Assembly (NCBI GenBank): GCA_963787345.1
Contig: CAWBCW010000027.1
Location: 1 to 64,000 of the forward strand
DNA length: 64,000 nucleotides
Source: Bacillus_BD sp963787345
GTDB taxonomy: Bacteria; Bacillota; Bacilli; Bacillales; Cytobacillaceae
Direction of reading: 5' to 3'
Below, in pieces: positions 1-8,851 of this stretch. The notes under the pieces are model-generated. The model was not told where the DNA came from and searched no databases. It worked only from the letters and a program-made list of their open reading frames with translations. Every line of letters starts with the position of its first letter. Position 1 is the stretch's first letter. The position numbers and the translations under genes are program-made.

Positions 1-237
1 TCCTGTTCGTTCTATCTTAAAGAACATATGGCTAGCGCTTTTAATTAGATGCTTAAAAATAATCTATAGACCTGCCCAAAACAAGCCTATAGGTGAAATA
101 ACAATCACCATGAAAAGTTTCGCTTTAGGTTGTAAATCTTAATTTGATTTGGCATCCCCTCCTATTTCAGACGATGATTTTATATAATATATGTTGAACA
201 AGCATCTAAAGAAATGGACAAGCATGGAATTTGAGCA

Positions 238-296
238 AAAAGAGTCTGGCCCTCGCTGCATTAATCCTTTAGCAGACTGTGGGTCAGACCCCTCTT
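238..296 (-). terminator. Hairpin terminator ending the B12 operon
   Basis: Read on the minus strand, just after the stop of the BtuF-like gene, GGGTCTGACCC begins an imperfect stem whose other arm (CCAGACTCT) is followed by TTTTT. This looks like an intrinsic terminator closing the leftward cobalamin operon. A related GGGGTCTGACCCC hairpin occurs at the end of the DedA gene near 37,565. Confidence 0.5.
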
Positions 297-297
297 A

Positions 298-1113
298 CTA
301 GTCTAATAGAGGATCTTCATTTTCATGAAAGGACGGATAAATATCAGGATGAAGAATACTTGCGATCTTATTTAACCCAAGCAATAATTTAGGTGAAGGC
401 CTGCAAAACAATGTTTCTTCTAATATATACAATCCATTATTTTTAATAGCCTTCATCTCTTCAGCACCAGGGCGTTTTAGAATGACCTTTGGATTGACCT
501 TTTCCTTCTGTACACCCACCCATACGAGGCAAATAACATTAGGATCCCTTTGTCTAACCTCTTCCCAATCAGTTTGAACACTCGCTTGTAACTGATCATC
601 AAATATGTTTTTTCCACCTGCTAGATGACTTATTTCTGTTAACCAATTATTCGCTCCAGGTGTAAAAATAGGTTTAGCCCACCACTCCCAATAGAGTGTT
701 TTTGGCCTTCGCACTTGCTTACTCAATAATTGATAATTTTCGAGTATCGCAGTGAACTTCTTGAATACTCGTTTCGCTCGATCAGAAGTATTCGTAACCT
801 CGCCCACAAACAGTAAACTTTCACCTACTTCAGTTAAGGTCTTAGGGTTAGGGACAATCACGTACGGAAGCTTCCGTTTTTCTAGCTCTTCAATATTCCG
901 TTCCATCCCTGGTACACTAAGAGAAGCCAAGACGAGGTCAGGTTGTAATTCTTCCACTTTGTCCATATCAATCTTTAAATCTGAACCAAGCCTTGGCAAT
1001 GATTCAATATCCTCTGGCCAATCTGAATAATCATCCACGCCAATTAACGAAGAAGTTAAGTTTAAATAACCAACTAATTCTGTATTACTAGGACAAATAG
1101 AAATTAATTTCAT
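298..1113 (-). CDS. Signal-less cobalamin-binding (BtuF-like) protein
   Basis: The 271-residue product has the fold signature of Peripla_BP_2 (BtuF/FhuD type): an N-terminal ISICPSNTE segment, then LVGVDDYSDWP-like and QPDLVLAS segments. It starts directly with the mature-type sequence MKLISICPS, so there is no signal peptide or lipobox, unlike the true BtuF encoded at the head of this operon. It lies about 50 bp downstream of the adenosyltransferase gene in the same direction. Stand-alone cytosolic BtuF-like proteins are common in Firmicute B12 loci. A role as an intracellular corrinoid carrier or sensor is my inference. Family assignment is firm; function is not. Confidence 0.8.
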   Translation of the reverse strand: MKLISICPSNTELVGYLNLTSSLIGVDDYSDWPEDIESLPRLGSDLKIDMDKVEELQPDLVLASLSVPGMERNIEELEKRKLPYVIVPNPKTLTEVGESLLFVGEVTNTSDRAKRVFKKFTAILENYQLLSKQVRRPKTLYWEWWAKPIFTPGANNWLTEISHLAGGKNIFDDQLQASVQTDWEEVRQRDPNVICLVWVGVQKEKVNPKVILKRPGAEEMKAIKNNGLYILEETLFCRPSPKLLLGLNKIASILHPDIYPSFHENEDPLLD

Positions 1114-1163
1114 TTTAAAAACTCCTTTATATTGAGAGAGATTCTTCTACAACAATAAAACCT

Positions 1164-1715
1164 CTAAAACTCTAACCCTTTAACCGCGGGTATGCCGTCC
1201 TTGTAATAATGCTTCTCGGGTTCAATAACTGAAACGAGATCCGCTATATCCTTGATTTCTTGTTTCGCATCTCTTCCTGTAATCACAAGATGAACATGTG
1301 AAGGCTTATTCTTAATTAAGTCAATCACTTCATCTAATGGAAGAACATCTTCAATTGGAAAAGCATCAATCGCTAATGCATTATTAAGTTCATCCAAAAT
1401 AACTAAATCATATTCTCCACTCATTACTGCTTCCTTTGCTTTCGGCCATCCCTTTTTTAAGGCTGCTCGATGTTCTTCAGGTGTTTTTGTCCATGTGAAA
1501 CCAATTCCCAATTGAATCATTTCAACCCCAAGCTTTTCTAGGGCAATTTGTTCGCCATATGTACGCTGAGGTGATTTAATAAACTGATAAATCTTCACTT
1601 TAAAACCTCTGCCAACTCCACGGAGAGCCAATCCTAAGGAGGCTGTCGTTTTCCCCTTTCCATCACCTGTATAAATAAGAGCGTTAGACCTTTTTGTTTT
1701 TGATTCATTTTTCAA
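1164..1715 (-). CDS. cobO: Cob(I)alamin adenosyltransferase, CobO/BtuR type
   Basis: This enzyme transfers the 5'-deoxyadenosyl group of ATP to cob(I)alamin or cobinamide in the cytosol, making the coenzyme form of imported corrinoids. The 183-residue product carries the P-loop GDGKGKTT (residues 17-24), the YQFIKS segment and the DELNNAL Walker-B-like segment typical of the BtuR/CobO family. The start is TTG. It overlaps the TGA stop of the upstream btuD-cbiZ gene (TTGA), with GGGAGG just before it, so translational coupling is likely. No in-frame ATG exists before the P-loop. Length is normal for the family. Confidence 0.93.
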   Translation of the reverse strand: MKNESKTKRSNALIYTGDGKGKTTASLGLALRGVGRGFKVKIYQFIKSPQRTYGEQIALEKLGVEMIQLGIGFTWTKTPEEHRAALKKGWPKAKEAVMSGEYDLVILDELNNALAIDAFPIEDVLPLDEVIDLIKNKPSHVHLVITGRDAKQEIKDIADLVSVIEPEKHYYKDGIPAVKGLEF

Positions 1716-3208
1716 TTACCTCCCGTTACGTTTGTTGCCCCCATTACTTGAGCCTTTGCAAAGTTCTTACTAAGCGCTTCCTCTATAGCCCGATAGACCA
1801 TCCCACTAATCGCTTTCCCTGCCATCGTCCCTGAACCAGCATGAGATACTTTTCTCCCCTGTTGCGTAAGAGCAAGAACGAGTGTTTCTGTTGATGTACC
1901 CGCCTCTGTTGTATCAGAATGAGGATCGATAATTTGAAAATCTTGAAAAGCTTTCACTTTTGCTTCTGCAGCAGCCATACATCCACTCACAAGGGCACGA
2001 TCGGAAAAATGGGCATCGATAAATAGCATGATGTTAAGGACACTCATTGTTTGATTTCTTTCAGAGGCAGACTTTTTCGTAATATCAACAGCGTTCCCTG
2101 CTCCTGCTGTTACAATCGCCATCATTTCAACTTGATCGATTTCCTCTTTTACAATCACCGTATCCTCTAATTTTGCCGAAGTCATTAATCCGACTGCTTG
2201 CTCATGAGGAATTGAATATTTCTCCATCCATTTCTGTAACTCTTTTTCAGGCTGAGGAACATGTTCTTCCTCAACATGAAATTGACAAAAATGTTTTAAC
2301 CACTGAATCCCTTCGCCAATCGCACTATTTGATATCGTTCGTAATGGATAATCAAATTGAACATGAAGATATTCCTTCATTTGATTGATTTGAAAAGAAT
2401 CTTTAAATGGATAACACTCGATCGATTCAGCGTATTGAGGTGTCATAAGAAGCTGGGGTTTTGGGACGATTGGATGCGATTGAGAGCTGACCTTCACCTC
2501 ATAGACTTTCTTTAATTGCTCGACATTCCTTAACTTGTCTACATCTCCCACTTCTAAAAATGTCCCATTATGGAGTAACGCGATCCGATCTGCATAGAGA
2601 GAAGCTACATTCAAATCATGCAGGATCGCAAAAATCGTTAACTTCATCGTTTGCTGCCGTTCTTTTAGTAAATCCAATAGATGAAACGTATGGTTAATAT
2701 CAAGATGATTCGTAGGCTCATCTAATAATAAAATTTCAGGTTCCTGAGCCAATGCTTTTGCTAGTAAAACTCTTTGTTTTTCACCGCCACTAAGCGTACG
2801 GAATTGGGCTTTTCGGAAACTCGTAACATTGGTTAACTCCATCATTTCTTCGATGATGTTCTTATCCTGCTTCGAAATTTTCTTCAAGAAGCCTTTTTGA
2901 TGAGGGTAACGTCCAAGACTAATAATTTCCTCCACCGTAAAATCGAATGATACTTGAACTTCCTGTGTGAGAACCGCGATTTTTTTAGCTTTCTCCAATT
3001 TTGAGAGAGATTGAATTTTCTTCCCAGAGATAAGAACGTTTCCACTTTTAATCGGTAATTGACCTGTAATCAGTTTAAAAAGGGTCGTCTTTCCACTCCC
3101 ATTTTTCCCGAGAAGCGCAAAAAACTCTCCTTCGTTTATCTCCAAATCCAAGCCGTTAACAATGGGAGAGTTCGTATATCCACCTACTAGGTTTTGTATG
3201 TTGATCAT
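1712..3208 (-). CDS. btuD: BtuD ATPase fused to CbiZ amidohydrolase
   Basis: This is a 498-residue fusion. Residues 1 to about 250 are an ABC ATPase of the B12/siderophore class: Walker A GKNGSGKT (34-41), signature LSGGEKQR (139-146), Walker B ILLLDEP (159-165). Residues about 285-490 match CbiZ, the adenosylcobinamide amidohydrolase that removes the aminopropanol tail of pseudo-corrinoids for salvage; VTAGAGNAVD and HSDTTEAGTSTETL are visible. The first half energises BtuC uptake, and the second lets imported foreign corrinoids re-enter synthesis. The start overlaps the btuC stop (ATGA). Btu-CbiZ associations are known in Bacillaceae; here both activities are on one chain. Confidence 0.92.
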   Translation of the reverse strand: MINIQNLVGGYTNSPIVNGLDLEINEGEFFALLGKNGSGKTTLFKLITGQLPIKSGNVLISGKKIQSLSKLEKAKKIAVLTQEVQVSFDFTVEEIISLGRYPHQKGFLKKISKQDKNIIEEMMELTNVTSFRKAQFRTLSGGEKQRVLLAKALAQEPEILLLDEPTNHLDINHTFHLLDLLKERQQTMKLTIFAILHDLNVASLYADRIALLHNGTFLEVGDVDKLRNVEQLKKVYEVKVSSQSHPIVPKPQLLMTPQYAESIECYPFKDSFQINQMKEYLHVQFDYPLRTISNSAIGEGIQWLKHFCQFHVEEEHVPQPEKELQKWMEKYSIPHEQAVGLMTSAKLEDTVIVKEEIDQVEMMAIVTAGAGNAVDITKKSASERNQTMSVLNIMLFIDAHFSDRALVSGCMAAAEAKVKAFQDFQIIDPHSDTTEAGTSTETLVLALTQQGRKVSHAGSGTMAGKAISGMVYRAIEEALSKNFAKAQVMGATNVTGGN

Positions 3209-4275
3209 CTACTCGTCCCCTTCCCAAATCTTTCTCTAATTAATAAAAATGCAAACACAGGTGCACCGATTAAGGCAGTAATGACACCAATTGGAAGTTC
3301 TTTTGGGGCAATAATCGTTCGAGCGATAACATCAGCTAAAATAAGAAAAGATCCACCTGTCAGCATCGATAGCGGAAGAACATAGCGGTGATTCGGACCC
3401 GCTACAAGCCGGACAAGATGCGGAATCACAAGTCCAACAAAACCAATTGCTCCTGAAACTGCGACAGATGCTCCCGTTAATAAAGAGGCTCCTAGGAGAA
3501 TGAAAGTTTTTCCTTTTTTAACATCGACACCAATATGATCAGCGGCCTCTTCGCCAAGTGCCATCGCATTTAATTCACGATGATAATAGAACAGGATACA
3601 TGCACCAATAATCATAAACGGAAAAATCAATTCAACATAACTCCACCCTCTCATTCCTACACTTCCATATAACCAATAAATAATTTGAACCATCGACTCT
3701 CGATCTCCTAATGAAATGAGAAGAGAAACGACCGCACTAATAAAAGCACTCACAATGATTCCCGCCAAGATAATCGTTTCAATTGCTAAACTGCGGCTGC
3801 TTAAACGAACGAGTCCGAATACAATGAGTAAGGTAATCAAACCGCTTACAATGGAAAGGATCGGGAGTGTAAAACTTCCTAACCCAATAATCGAGAGGTT
3901 AAAAAATAATACGAGAACCGCTCCTAGCGAAGCACCTGATGATACCCCAATTGTATAGGGGTCTGCCAGTGGGTTACGTAAAAGACCTTGAAAGGCAGCA
4001 CCAGCCAATGCAAGTGAAGCACCTACACAAAAGGCAAGTAGAATTCGCGGGAGACGAATATTCCAAATAATCATCTCTTCATTTTTCGCTACCTCGTCTA
4101 AGAGACTAATATGAAACATTTTCTCGAGAATGATATGAAAAATTGTAGGGATTGGAACAGATACAGAGCTATATAATAAGCCAAGAAGGCTTATACAAAG
4201 TAAAAGCCCTCCGCTTAATAGATATAACCAGCCTATTTTATTGCTTAAAAGTTTCCGGATAGATAAGTTCCGCAA
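3205..4275 (-). CDS. btuC: Cobalamin ABC transporter permease BtuC
   Basis: This is a FecCD-family permease for vitamin B12 import with about ten membrane segments. It has conserved GASLALAGAAFQGLLRNPLADP and SGAIGFVGLVIPHLVR segments, which mediate folding and ATPase contact. I place the start at the TTG at 4275 because AAGGAG lies nine bases upstream of it. A TTG at 4293 is also open but would sit inside that ribosome site. Either start overlaps the end of btuF (by 38 or 56 bp), so the genes are translationally coupled. The stop overlaps btuD-cbiZ by 4 bp. About 356 residues is normal for the family. Confidence 0.9.
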   Translation of the reverse strand: MRNLSIRKLLSNKIGWLYLLSGGLLLCISLLGLLYSSVSVPIPTIFHIILEKMFHISLLDEVAKNEEMIIWNIRLPRILLAFCVGASLALAGAAFQGLLRNPLADPYTIGVSSGASLGAVLVLFFNLSIIGLGSFTLPILSIVSGLITLLIVFGLVRLSSRSLAIETIILAGIIVSAFISAVVSLLISLGDRESMVQIIYWLYGSVGMRGWSYVELIFPFMIIGACILFYYHRELNAMALGEEAADHIGVDVKKGKTFILLGASLLTGASVAVSGAIGFVGLVIPHLVRLVAGPNHRYVLPLSMLTGGSFLILADVIARTIIAPKELPIGVITALIGAPVFAFLLIRERFGKGTSR

Positions 4276-5236
4276 GGTTTTCGACTCCTTCAATTAAACG
4301 AGGACCAGGTCTTGTCACCGTATTGCTATCAACATCAACTATATTTCCATTTTTCACAGCTGGCACTTCTGCCCAACCTTCACGACTTAATACCTCTGTT
4401 TTTGGATCATCGATATAATAGCCGTACGTAGTCACAATCACATCTGGGTTTAATTTAACAATTTCTTCTTCTGTCAGTTTTACCCAGCCTTCATGATCTT
4501 CTGCAGCATTAATCGCTCCAACCGACTGGAGCATTTCATGCATAAACGTGTTTTTTCCGGTCGTAAAAATATCTGGACCTGGTGACACTTCAACCCAAAC
4601 TTTCTTTTTATCTGTAACGGATTCCGCTTTATCTTTGATGGTTTGAAGGCGTTCCTTCATATCCGCCACAATTTCTTCTGCTTCGTTTTTTGTTCCAGTA
4701 GCCTGTCCAATCATTTCAATATTGTGATAGGCGTCCTCAAAGGATTCAGCATCTCCGACAACAATGACATCAATTCCTGCATCTTCAAACTGTTTTAAAA
4801 CATTCGGATGGGTCTTGTAATGATAATCGGTCACAAGTGCCACATCTGGAAGCAGGGAAAGAACGAGCTCTACATTAATATCTTGCGCACCAACGGTCTG
4901 AATTTCGAGGGCCTCCTTTGGATAGTCATCGTAATCAGATCTACCGATGAGCTTATCTCCTACCCCAAGGGCAAAAGCGATTTCAGTATTACTCGCCTGA
5001 ATGGAAACAATCGTTTCAGGTTCTTCCTCGATCGTTACCTCTCGATTGGCCCCGTCTGTAATCGTGACTGGAAAGGCCTCTCCACTGTTCCCGGCTACTT
5101 CTTCCGTCTTATCCATTGAAGTTACGTCTTCCTTATCTTGCGTCTCCGTTTCTCCTGTACCACAACCAATCATCATGATCATGCTTAACAGCAGAATAAT
5201 ACTGAAAAGCCCCCATTTTCTTAACATCTCTTTCAT
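4238..5236 (-). CDS. btuF: Cobalamin-binding lipoprotein BtuF
   Basis: This is the extracellular substrate-binding lipoprotein of the B12 importer. The frame stays open upstream to 5395, but the start with a ribosome site (AGGAGG) is the ATG at 5236. From there the protein begins with MKEMLRKWGLF, a hydrophobic core and the lipobox MIGC. The mature part follows the Peripla_BP_2 pattern (VSIQASNTEIAFALG, then a GRSDYDDYP segment, then LLPDVALVTDY). It is the first gene behind a cobalamin riboswitch and terminator, so it should be repressed by adenosylcobalamin. The five-gene operon order is btuF-btuC-btuD/cbiZ-cobO-btuF-like. Confidence 0.92.
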   Translation of the reverse strand: MKEMLRKWGLFSIILLLSMIMMIGCGTGETETQDKEDVTSMDKTEEVAGNSGEAFPVTITDGANREVTIEEEPETIVSIQASNTEIAFALGVGDKLIGRSDYDDYPKEALEIQTVGAQDINVELVLSLLPDVALVTDYHYKTHPNVLKQFEDAGIDVIVVGDAESFEDAYHNIEMIGQATGTKNEAEEIVADMKERLQTIKDKAESVTDKKKVWVEVSPGPDIFTTGKNTFMHEMLQSVGAINAAEDHEGWVKLTEEEIVKLNPDVIVTTYGYYIDDPKTEVLSREGWAEVPAVKNGNIVDVDSNTVTRPGPRLIEGVENLAELIYPETFKQ

Positions 5237-5262
5237 CTTTTTTCCTCCTACTATTTTTTGAA

Positions 5263-5300
5263 CAAAAAAAATACGCTTTTCCTGTGGAAAGCGTAAAGTA
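5263..5300 (-). terminator. Riboswitch-controlled terminator before btuF
   Basis: On the minus strand a TACGCTTT / AAAGCGTA-type stem is followed by eight T residues. It lies between the cobalamin aptamer and the btuF ribosome site, which fits an attenuator that forms when B12 is bound. Confidence 0.8.
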
Positions 5301-5418
5301 AAAAGGCAGATATATACTAAGTTTATGTAGATAGCATAATAACTCGCAATCTCCTTATTAAATATAAAATAGTAGATTGCCTGCACTTTAAACATTCCTT
5401 TCCGCGAGGAAGCTTAAA

Positions 5419-5592
5419 TACAAATAGGCAGGTCTCCTGACTTACGAATCAACAGTTGGTTATTCCTTCCCATGTTCAAAACACAGTGGATCTCATTAAC
5501 CTTCCTACTCGCTTACAGTGGCGGGACCGCGTTGGACTTTCACCAACTTCCCTCTTCGTCTTAAATGAAACATTTAAGAAACCTATTTGTCT
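5419..5592 (-). promoter_or_regulatory. Cobalamin riboswitch controlling the btu operon
   Basis: On the minus strand the aptamer shows the diagnostic blocks GGTGAAAGTCC, GCGGTCCCGCCACTGTAA and AAGTCAGGAGACC. The closing P1 helix pairs ACAAATAGG (5590-5582) with CCTATTTGT (5428-5420). The known ligand class is adenosylcobalamin or related corrinoids. With the downstream terminator it should switch the importer operon off when B12 is abundant. Confidence 0.95.
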
Positions 5593-5617
5593 CGTATTCA
5601 ATTTTTTGTTCTACGTC

Positions 5618-5646
5618 ATTATAGTAGAGGAATCTGCTTTTGTAAA
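5618..5646 (-). promoter_or_regulatory. Sigma-A promoter of the btu operon
   Basis: The minus strand carries TTTACA, exactly 17 bp, then TATAAT, about 25 bp upstream of the riboswitch 5' helix. This is a near-consensus vegetative promoter for the leader RNA. Confidence 0.75.
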
Positions 5647-5936
5647 CAAACATAAAGTGACTGTCCATCACCATATTAACGCTTTAATAGACCAAGTCTT
5701 AGACCCTATTACAAAATTCGTTCGACATTTTCCTGCATTAACTTGTCAACGAAAAACAAGAAATAGTCTAAACCGCCAAAGTAAAACAATTAAAGTTCTC
5801 AACTTTAAAAATAAAGGCATGATAATGTAAAATGATGTCGTTAGTTTGAATTTTGAGAAAACAATTATAAGAAAAATTGCATGATATACTTTTTTTCGTA
5901 ATAGAAAACAGATGCTCAAATTTAGAGGAGGACATT

Positions 5937-6158
5937 ATGTTAAAAAATTTAATACATAGTTTCCAATTAGAAAAAGATCGTAATCCCTCACATGTCAATG
6001 AACTATTGGATTTTCTTCAAAAAGATTACATTTCTGGAAAACTCTCTATTTTAGAGTACAAAAAGATTTTTTCGGAATTAGACAAGCGAAACGCTGAAAA
6101 ACCTGTCTCTTATTTTGTGAAATTCAATTCACTTGAAAACGTGCATATTACTGGATGA
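5937..6158 (+). CDS. YppF-like small protein
   Basis: This gene encodes a 73-residue, highly charged, probably helical cytosolic protein. The segment VNELLDFLQKDYISGKLSI-LEYKKIF-ELDKRNAEKP matches the pattern I know for the YppF family of Bacillus (function unknown). The start is the ATG at 5937, directly after GAGGAGG. An upstream in-frame ATG at 5877 lacks a ribosome site. It stands alone between the leftward B12 operon and a rightward terminator. The family match is from memory, so treat it as moderate. Confidence 0.7.
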   Translation: MLKNLIHSFQLEKDRNPSHVNELLDFLQKDYISGKLSILEYKKIFSELDKRNAEKPVSYFVKFNSLENVHITG

Positions 6159-6170
6159 AAATAAAACAAA

Positions 6171-6214
6171 TGGACCGCCTCCATATCAAATGCAGAGACG
6201 GTTCTCTTTTTACC
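6171..6214 (+). terminator. Terminator after the YppF-like gene
   Basis: The arms GGACCGCCTC and GAGACGGTTC form a stem around an AT-rich loop and are followed by CTTTTT. It lies 13 bp after the stop. Confidence 0.75.
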
Positions 6215-6245
6215 TAGTTAACCACATTTCAGAATATTGGTAATA

Positions 6246-6719
6246 TTAATAAGCTTCCTTTGCCCGCTTCCGAAAAACTCTAGCCAGTGCTGCAACGGTT
6301 AAGAGAACACCTAGGAAGAAAAATAGATTAAAAAACGTTTGCAAGTCATCATTCTTTGGGGAATTCGCTACTAAACCACTTATTCCTAGAAACAAGATTC
6401 CAATTAAAGAGAGGAATCCAGCAAATACCTTTTGACTTCGTTTAAACAAAAGAAATCCGATTAAAATCAACAGATGTGTGCCACTTAATAACATGAGGAT
6501 GGGAAATGTAGGGAAAAATTTGGCGGCATAAACAAAATAGTCTAAGAGCAAAATGTCACTTGATTGGAAAACTTCACCATTCAGCCAATGAGAGAAAATA
6601 GCTGTAGATTTCCATTCGTTCGCGTTTTGTAAAATATTACTGCCTTCATACCATGCCGCAATTGTAGAGAATAGAAAAAGCATCGAACTTAAACCGAGTT
6701 GGATCATGATTTTGAACAT
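6246..6719 (-). CDS. Four-helix membrane protein, possibly YjdJ/DUF4306-like
   Basis: The product is about 157 residues with four predicted membrane segments. The first is followed by AAWYEGSNIL, and a soluble loop reads DYFVYAAKFFPTFP before helix two. The C-terminus is basic (VFRKRAKEAY). The WYEGS plus YFVYAAK pattern recalls the YjdJ (DUF4306) family of Bacillus membrane proteins, but I cannot verify this. I chose the ATG at 6719 because GAGGTGAGG precedes it; a GTG at 6728 lies within that ribosome site. Function unknown. It is monocistronic. Confidence 0.65.
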   Translation of the reverse strand: MFKIMIQLGLSSMLFLFSTIAAWYEGSNILQNANEWKSTAIFSHWLNGEVFQSSDILLLDYFVYAAKFFPTFPILMLLSGTHLLILIGFLLFKRSQKVFAGFLSLIGILFLGISGLVANSPKNDDLQTFFNLFFFLGVLLTVAALARVFRKRAKEAY

Positions 6720-6845
6720 TTTCCTCACCTCAATTAGATTTGGATGTTACTTTCACCAAAAATCCTCTGACGATCCTACTAGCCTATGTATTTTCTTTTC
6801 GATATCTACTCAAGAATCCCTTTAATTTTTATAAAGAAAAGAGGC

Positions 6846-6897
6846 ACAAAAAAACGCCATAAACCACCTATAATCTGGTAGTTTCGCCGTTCTTCTC
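6846..6897 (-). terminator. Imperfect hairpin with T-run on the minus strand
   Basis: Within the 390-bp gap 6720-7111, an imperfect inverted repeat (ATAAACCACC against GGTAGTTTCG) reads into TTTTTTT on the minus strand. No leftward gene ends here, so it may be a relic or an antisense terminator. Nothing else was recognised in the gap except AT-rich promoter-like sequence before 7112. Confidence 0.35.
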
Positions 6898-7111
6898 TCG
6901 TTTCAAATTGACATGTTTCTCCATCGACTTATCAGTTAAGTTGATAGATAATAGGAATCGCCTAAAAAGATCCCAATATATGATTATAAAAGACTAATTA
7001 CATATTAAACTGTTTAAATTATAATAAAGTTATTAAACAATGTCATTAACGCAAAATTTGTCGAAATATAAGCTTTATTAAATGAAAATCTAGCAATGGG
7101 AGGATATGTAA

Positions 7112-8035
7112 GTGCGTGTAAAATTAAATAAAAGAGGGAAAATTGCACTTTCCATTCTTTTAACCATCATGATTGTACTTATATCAGGAATGGTTAGCAA
7201 TAATGAACAGAAATCAGCGAAAGGAAAGGGCTCTACTACAGAGGAGTCACTAGAATTGTTAGCCTTTTCTGCTGAACCAGTGGAAGCCTTTTCTAATTCT
7301 CGATTAAGTCAATCAATCATTGAACAAGAGAGTAAAAAAAGAGAAGCGGCCCGCAAAAAAGCAATTGCCAAGCAGAATAAGCTCGATCTAGAAGAAAATG
7401 CGATTTACCTTACCTTTGATGATGGACCTTCAAAAGCTTCAGATCAATTATTGAATATCTTAAACGAATATGGAATGAATGCAACCTTTTTCATGCTCGC
7501 TCCAAACATAAAAAAATATCCCGAGACTGTGAAACGAATGCATCAGGAGGGACATACTCTTGCCCTGCACGGGGTGACACATGACGTCGGGAAGATTTAC
7601 AGCAGTCCATCCGCTCCAACAGAGGAAATGAAAGAGACTCAGGAAATCATAGAAAACATCACAGGTATACGCACCGACATGATCCGTCTCCCTTATGGCA
7701 GTTTTCCATATTTAACTGAAGAAATGCGCTTTGTACTCGATCAAAAAGACTTTATCGTTTGGGATTGGAATGTAGACAGTCGTGACTGGGAATTTAGGAA
7801 TCAACGATATGTTCAACATACAATCCAAGAAATCCATAAACAGCATCAAGCAGGTGTAACTCCAATTGTCCTTCTCCATGATAAACCTGAAACAATCAAA
7901 CATTTACCAAAACTATTATCCTATATTGAAAATCAAGGCTTTCAAACAAAAGTATTGACGAACGATTTGCCTCCATTAACATTTCCTTGTGAAGGTCGCT
8001 GCCGTTCAAGTTCCGGTTTAGATGCGGGGAGGTAA
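7112..8035 (+). CDS. Membrane-anchored NodB polysaccharide deacetylase
   Basis: This is a 307-residue protein with an N-terminal membrane anchor (residues about 9-28), a charged coil linker, then a NodB homology domain. Motif 1 is TFDDGPS (101-107) with the catalytic and metal Asp pair. Motif 2 is LHGVTH, with two His metal ligands, and motif 3 is RLPYG. It should deacetylate GlcNAc or MurNAc in peptidoglycan or a related glycan outside the membrane. The start is GTG with GGGAGG eight bases upstream. The stop is just before the YkyA gene, so the two probably form an envelope operon. The exact substrate cannot be told. Confidence 0.88.
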   Translation: MRVKLNKRGKIALSILLTIMIVLISGMVSNNEQKSAKGKGSTTEESLELLAFSAEPVEAFSNSRLSQSIIEQESKKREAARKKAIAKQNKLDLEENAIYLTFDDGPSKASDQLLNILNEYGMNATFFMLAPNIKKYPETVKRMHQEGHTLALHGVTHDVGKIYSSPSAPTEEMKETQEIIENITGIRTDMIRLPYGSFPYLTEEMRFVLDQKDFIVWDWNVDSRDWEFRNQRYVQHTIQEIHKQHQAGVTPIVLLHDKPETIKHLPKLLSYIENQGFQTKVLTNDLPPLTFPCEGRCRSSSGLDAGR

Positions 8036-8042
8036 CCTTAAA

Positions 8043-8675
8043 TTGAAGCGAATACGAGCATTTGCGATTGTTGTGAGTTTCGTTATTTTTCTATTTGGCT
8101 GTCAATCAAATAAACAGGCAGACAAAATCCATAAAATATTGGAGGAATCGACTGCTTTCGAAAAGCACTTCACTACTAATCTAACGGATTTATTCCAAAC
8201 GAGAGAAAATGCACAATCGATATATATGGAACTGATTCATCTCGACATTAATGATAAGAACAACATTAGTGAAAAGATCGATCATGCCTACACATTCATG
8301 GACGAACAACAAAAATTACTAGAAGAAGCACAAGAAAGCTTCCAAAAAGCTTATGGAAAAGCTGCAACGATAGAAAAACGAATTAAAAAAATAAAAGACG
8401 ACGATCAAAAAAACGAGGCATCAAAATTAATCACGATTATGAATGAAAGAAAGAAATTAATCGATACCTTTTTCGAAGACTACCATAAAAATTTACAATT
8501 ACAGAATGCCTTTTATGGACAACTTAAAGAAGAAACATACAACTTAGAAACGTTTAATGAGCTCATTCATGAAAGCAATGAACGCAGTCAAAGCATGGAA
8601 GAGATGATCGAACAATTCAATCAATATACCGAACAGTATATTAAGGCAGAAAAAGACTTTTATCAAATGATTTAG
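8043..8675 (+). CDS. ykyA: YkyA-family cell-wall lipoprotein
   Basis: The product starts with a lipoprotein signal ending in the lipobox LFGC, followed by about 190 residues of charged helical coiled coil. This matches the YkyA (PF10368) family of putative cell-wall-binding lipoproteins. I use the TTG at 8043, which has GGGGAGG nine bases upstream. An ATG at 8022 is in frame but lies before that ribosome site and overlaps the deacetylase gene. The envelope deacetylase upstream is probably co-transcribed. The molecular role of the family is not established. Confidence 0.82.
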   Translation: MKRIRAFAIVVSFVIFLFGCQSNKQADKIHKILEESTAFEKHFTTNLTDLFQTRENAQSIYMELIHLDINDKNNISEKIDHAYTFMDEQQKLLEEAQESFQKAYGKAATIEKRIKKIKDDDQKNEASKLITIMNERKKLIDTFFEDYHKNLQLQNAFYGQLKEETYNLETFNELIHESNERSQSMEEMIEQFNQYTEQYIKAEKDFYQMI

Positions 8676-8687
8676 CTCGAAAAATAC

Positions 8688-8718
8688 GAAGGGGAAACCT
8701 TTAGAGCGATTCCCCTTC
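8688..8718 (+). terminator. Stem-loop after ykyA
   Basis: GAAGGGGAA and TTCCCCTTC form a nine-base perfect stem 12 bp after the ykyA stop. No T-tract follows, so termination is uncertain. Confidence 0.4.
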
Positions 8719-8851
8719 AGATCCTGTCCAAGCTGTGTTACAGAAATACATCCTAAGATTAAGAAAAAACAAAAAAGCCGAGTAGTAAGGGCATTCCCTA
8801 CAAGGCCTAAGTTGGAAAATATTAAGGAAACAAAAGGATTTTCTCCGAGTT

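Noticed and set aside
1..160. Minus-strand AGGAGGGG-ATG followed by MPNQIKIYNLKRNF and, in another frame, MVIVISPIGLFW
   Set aside because: Suggestive of a tiny membrane protein, but the ribosome site abuts the ATG and one frame change is required; too short to claim.
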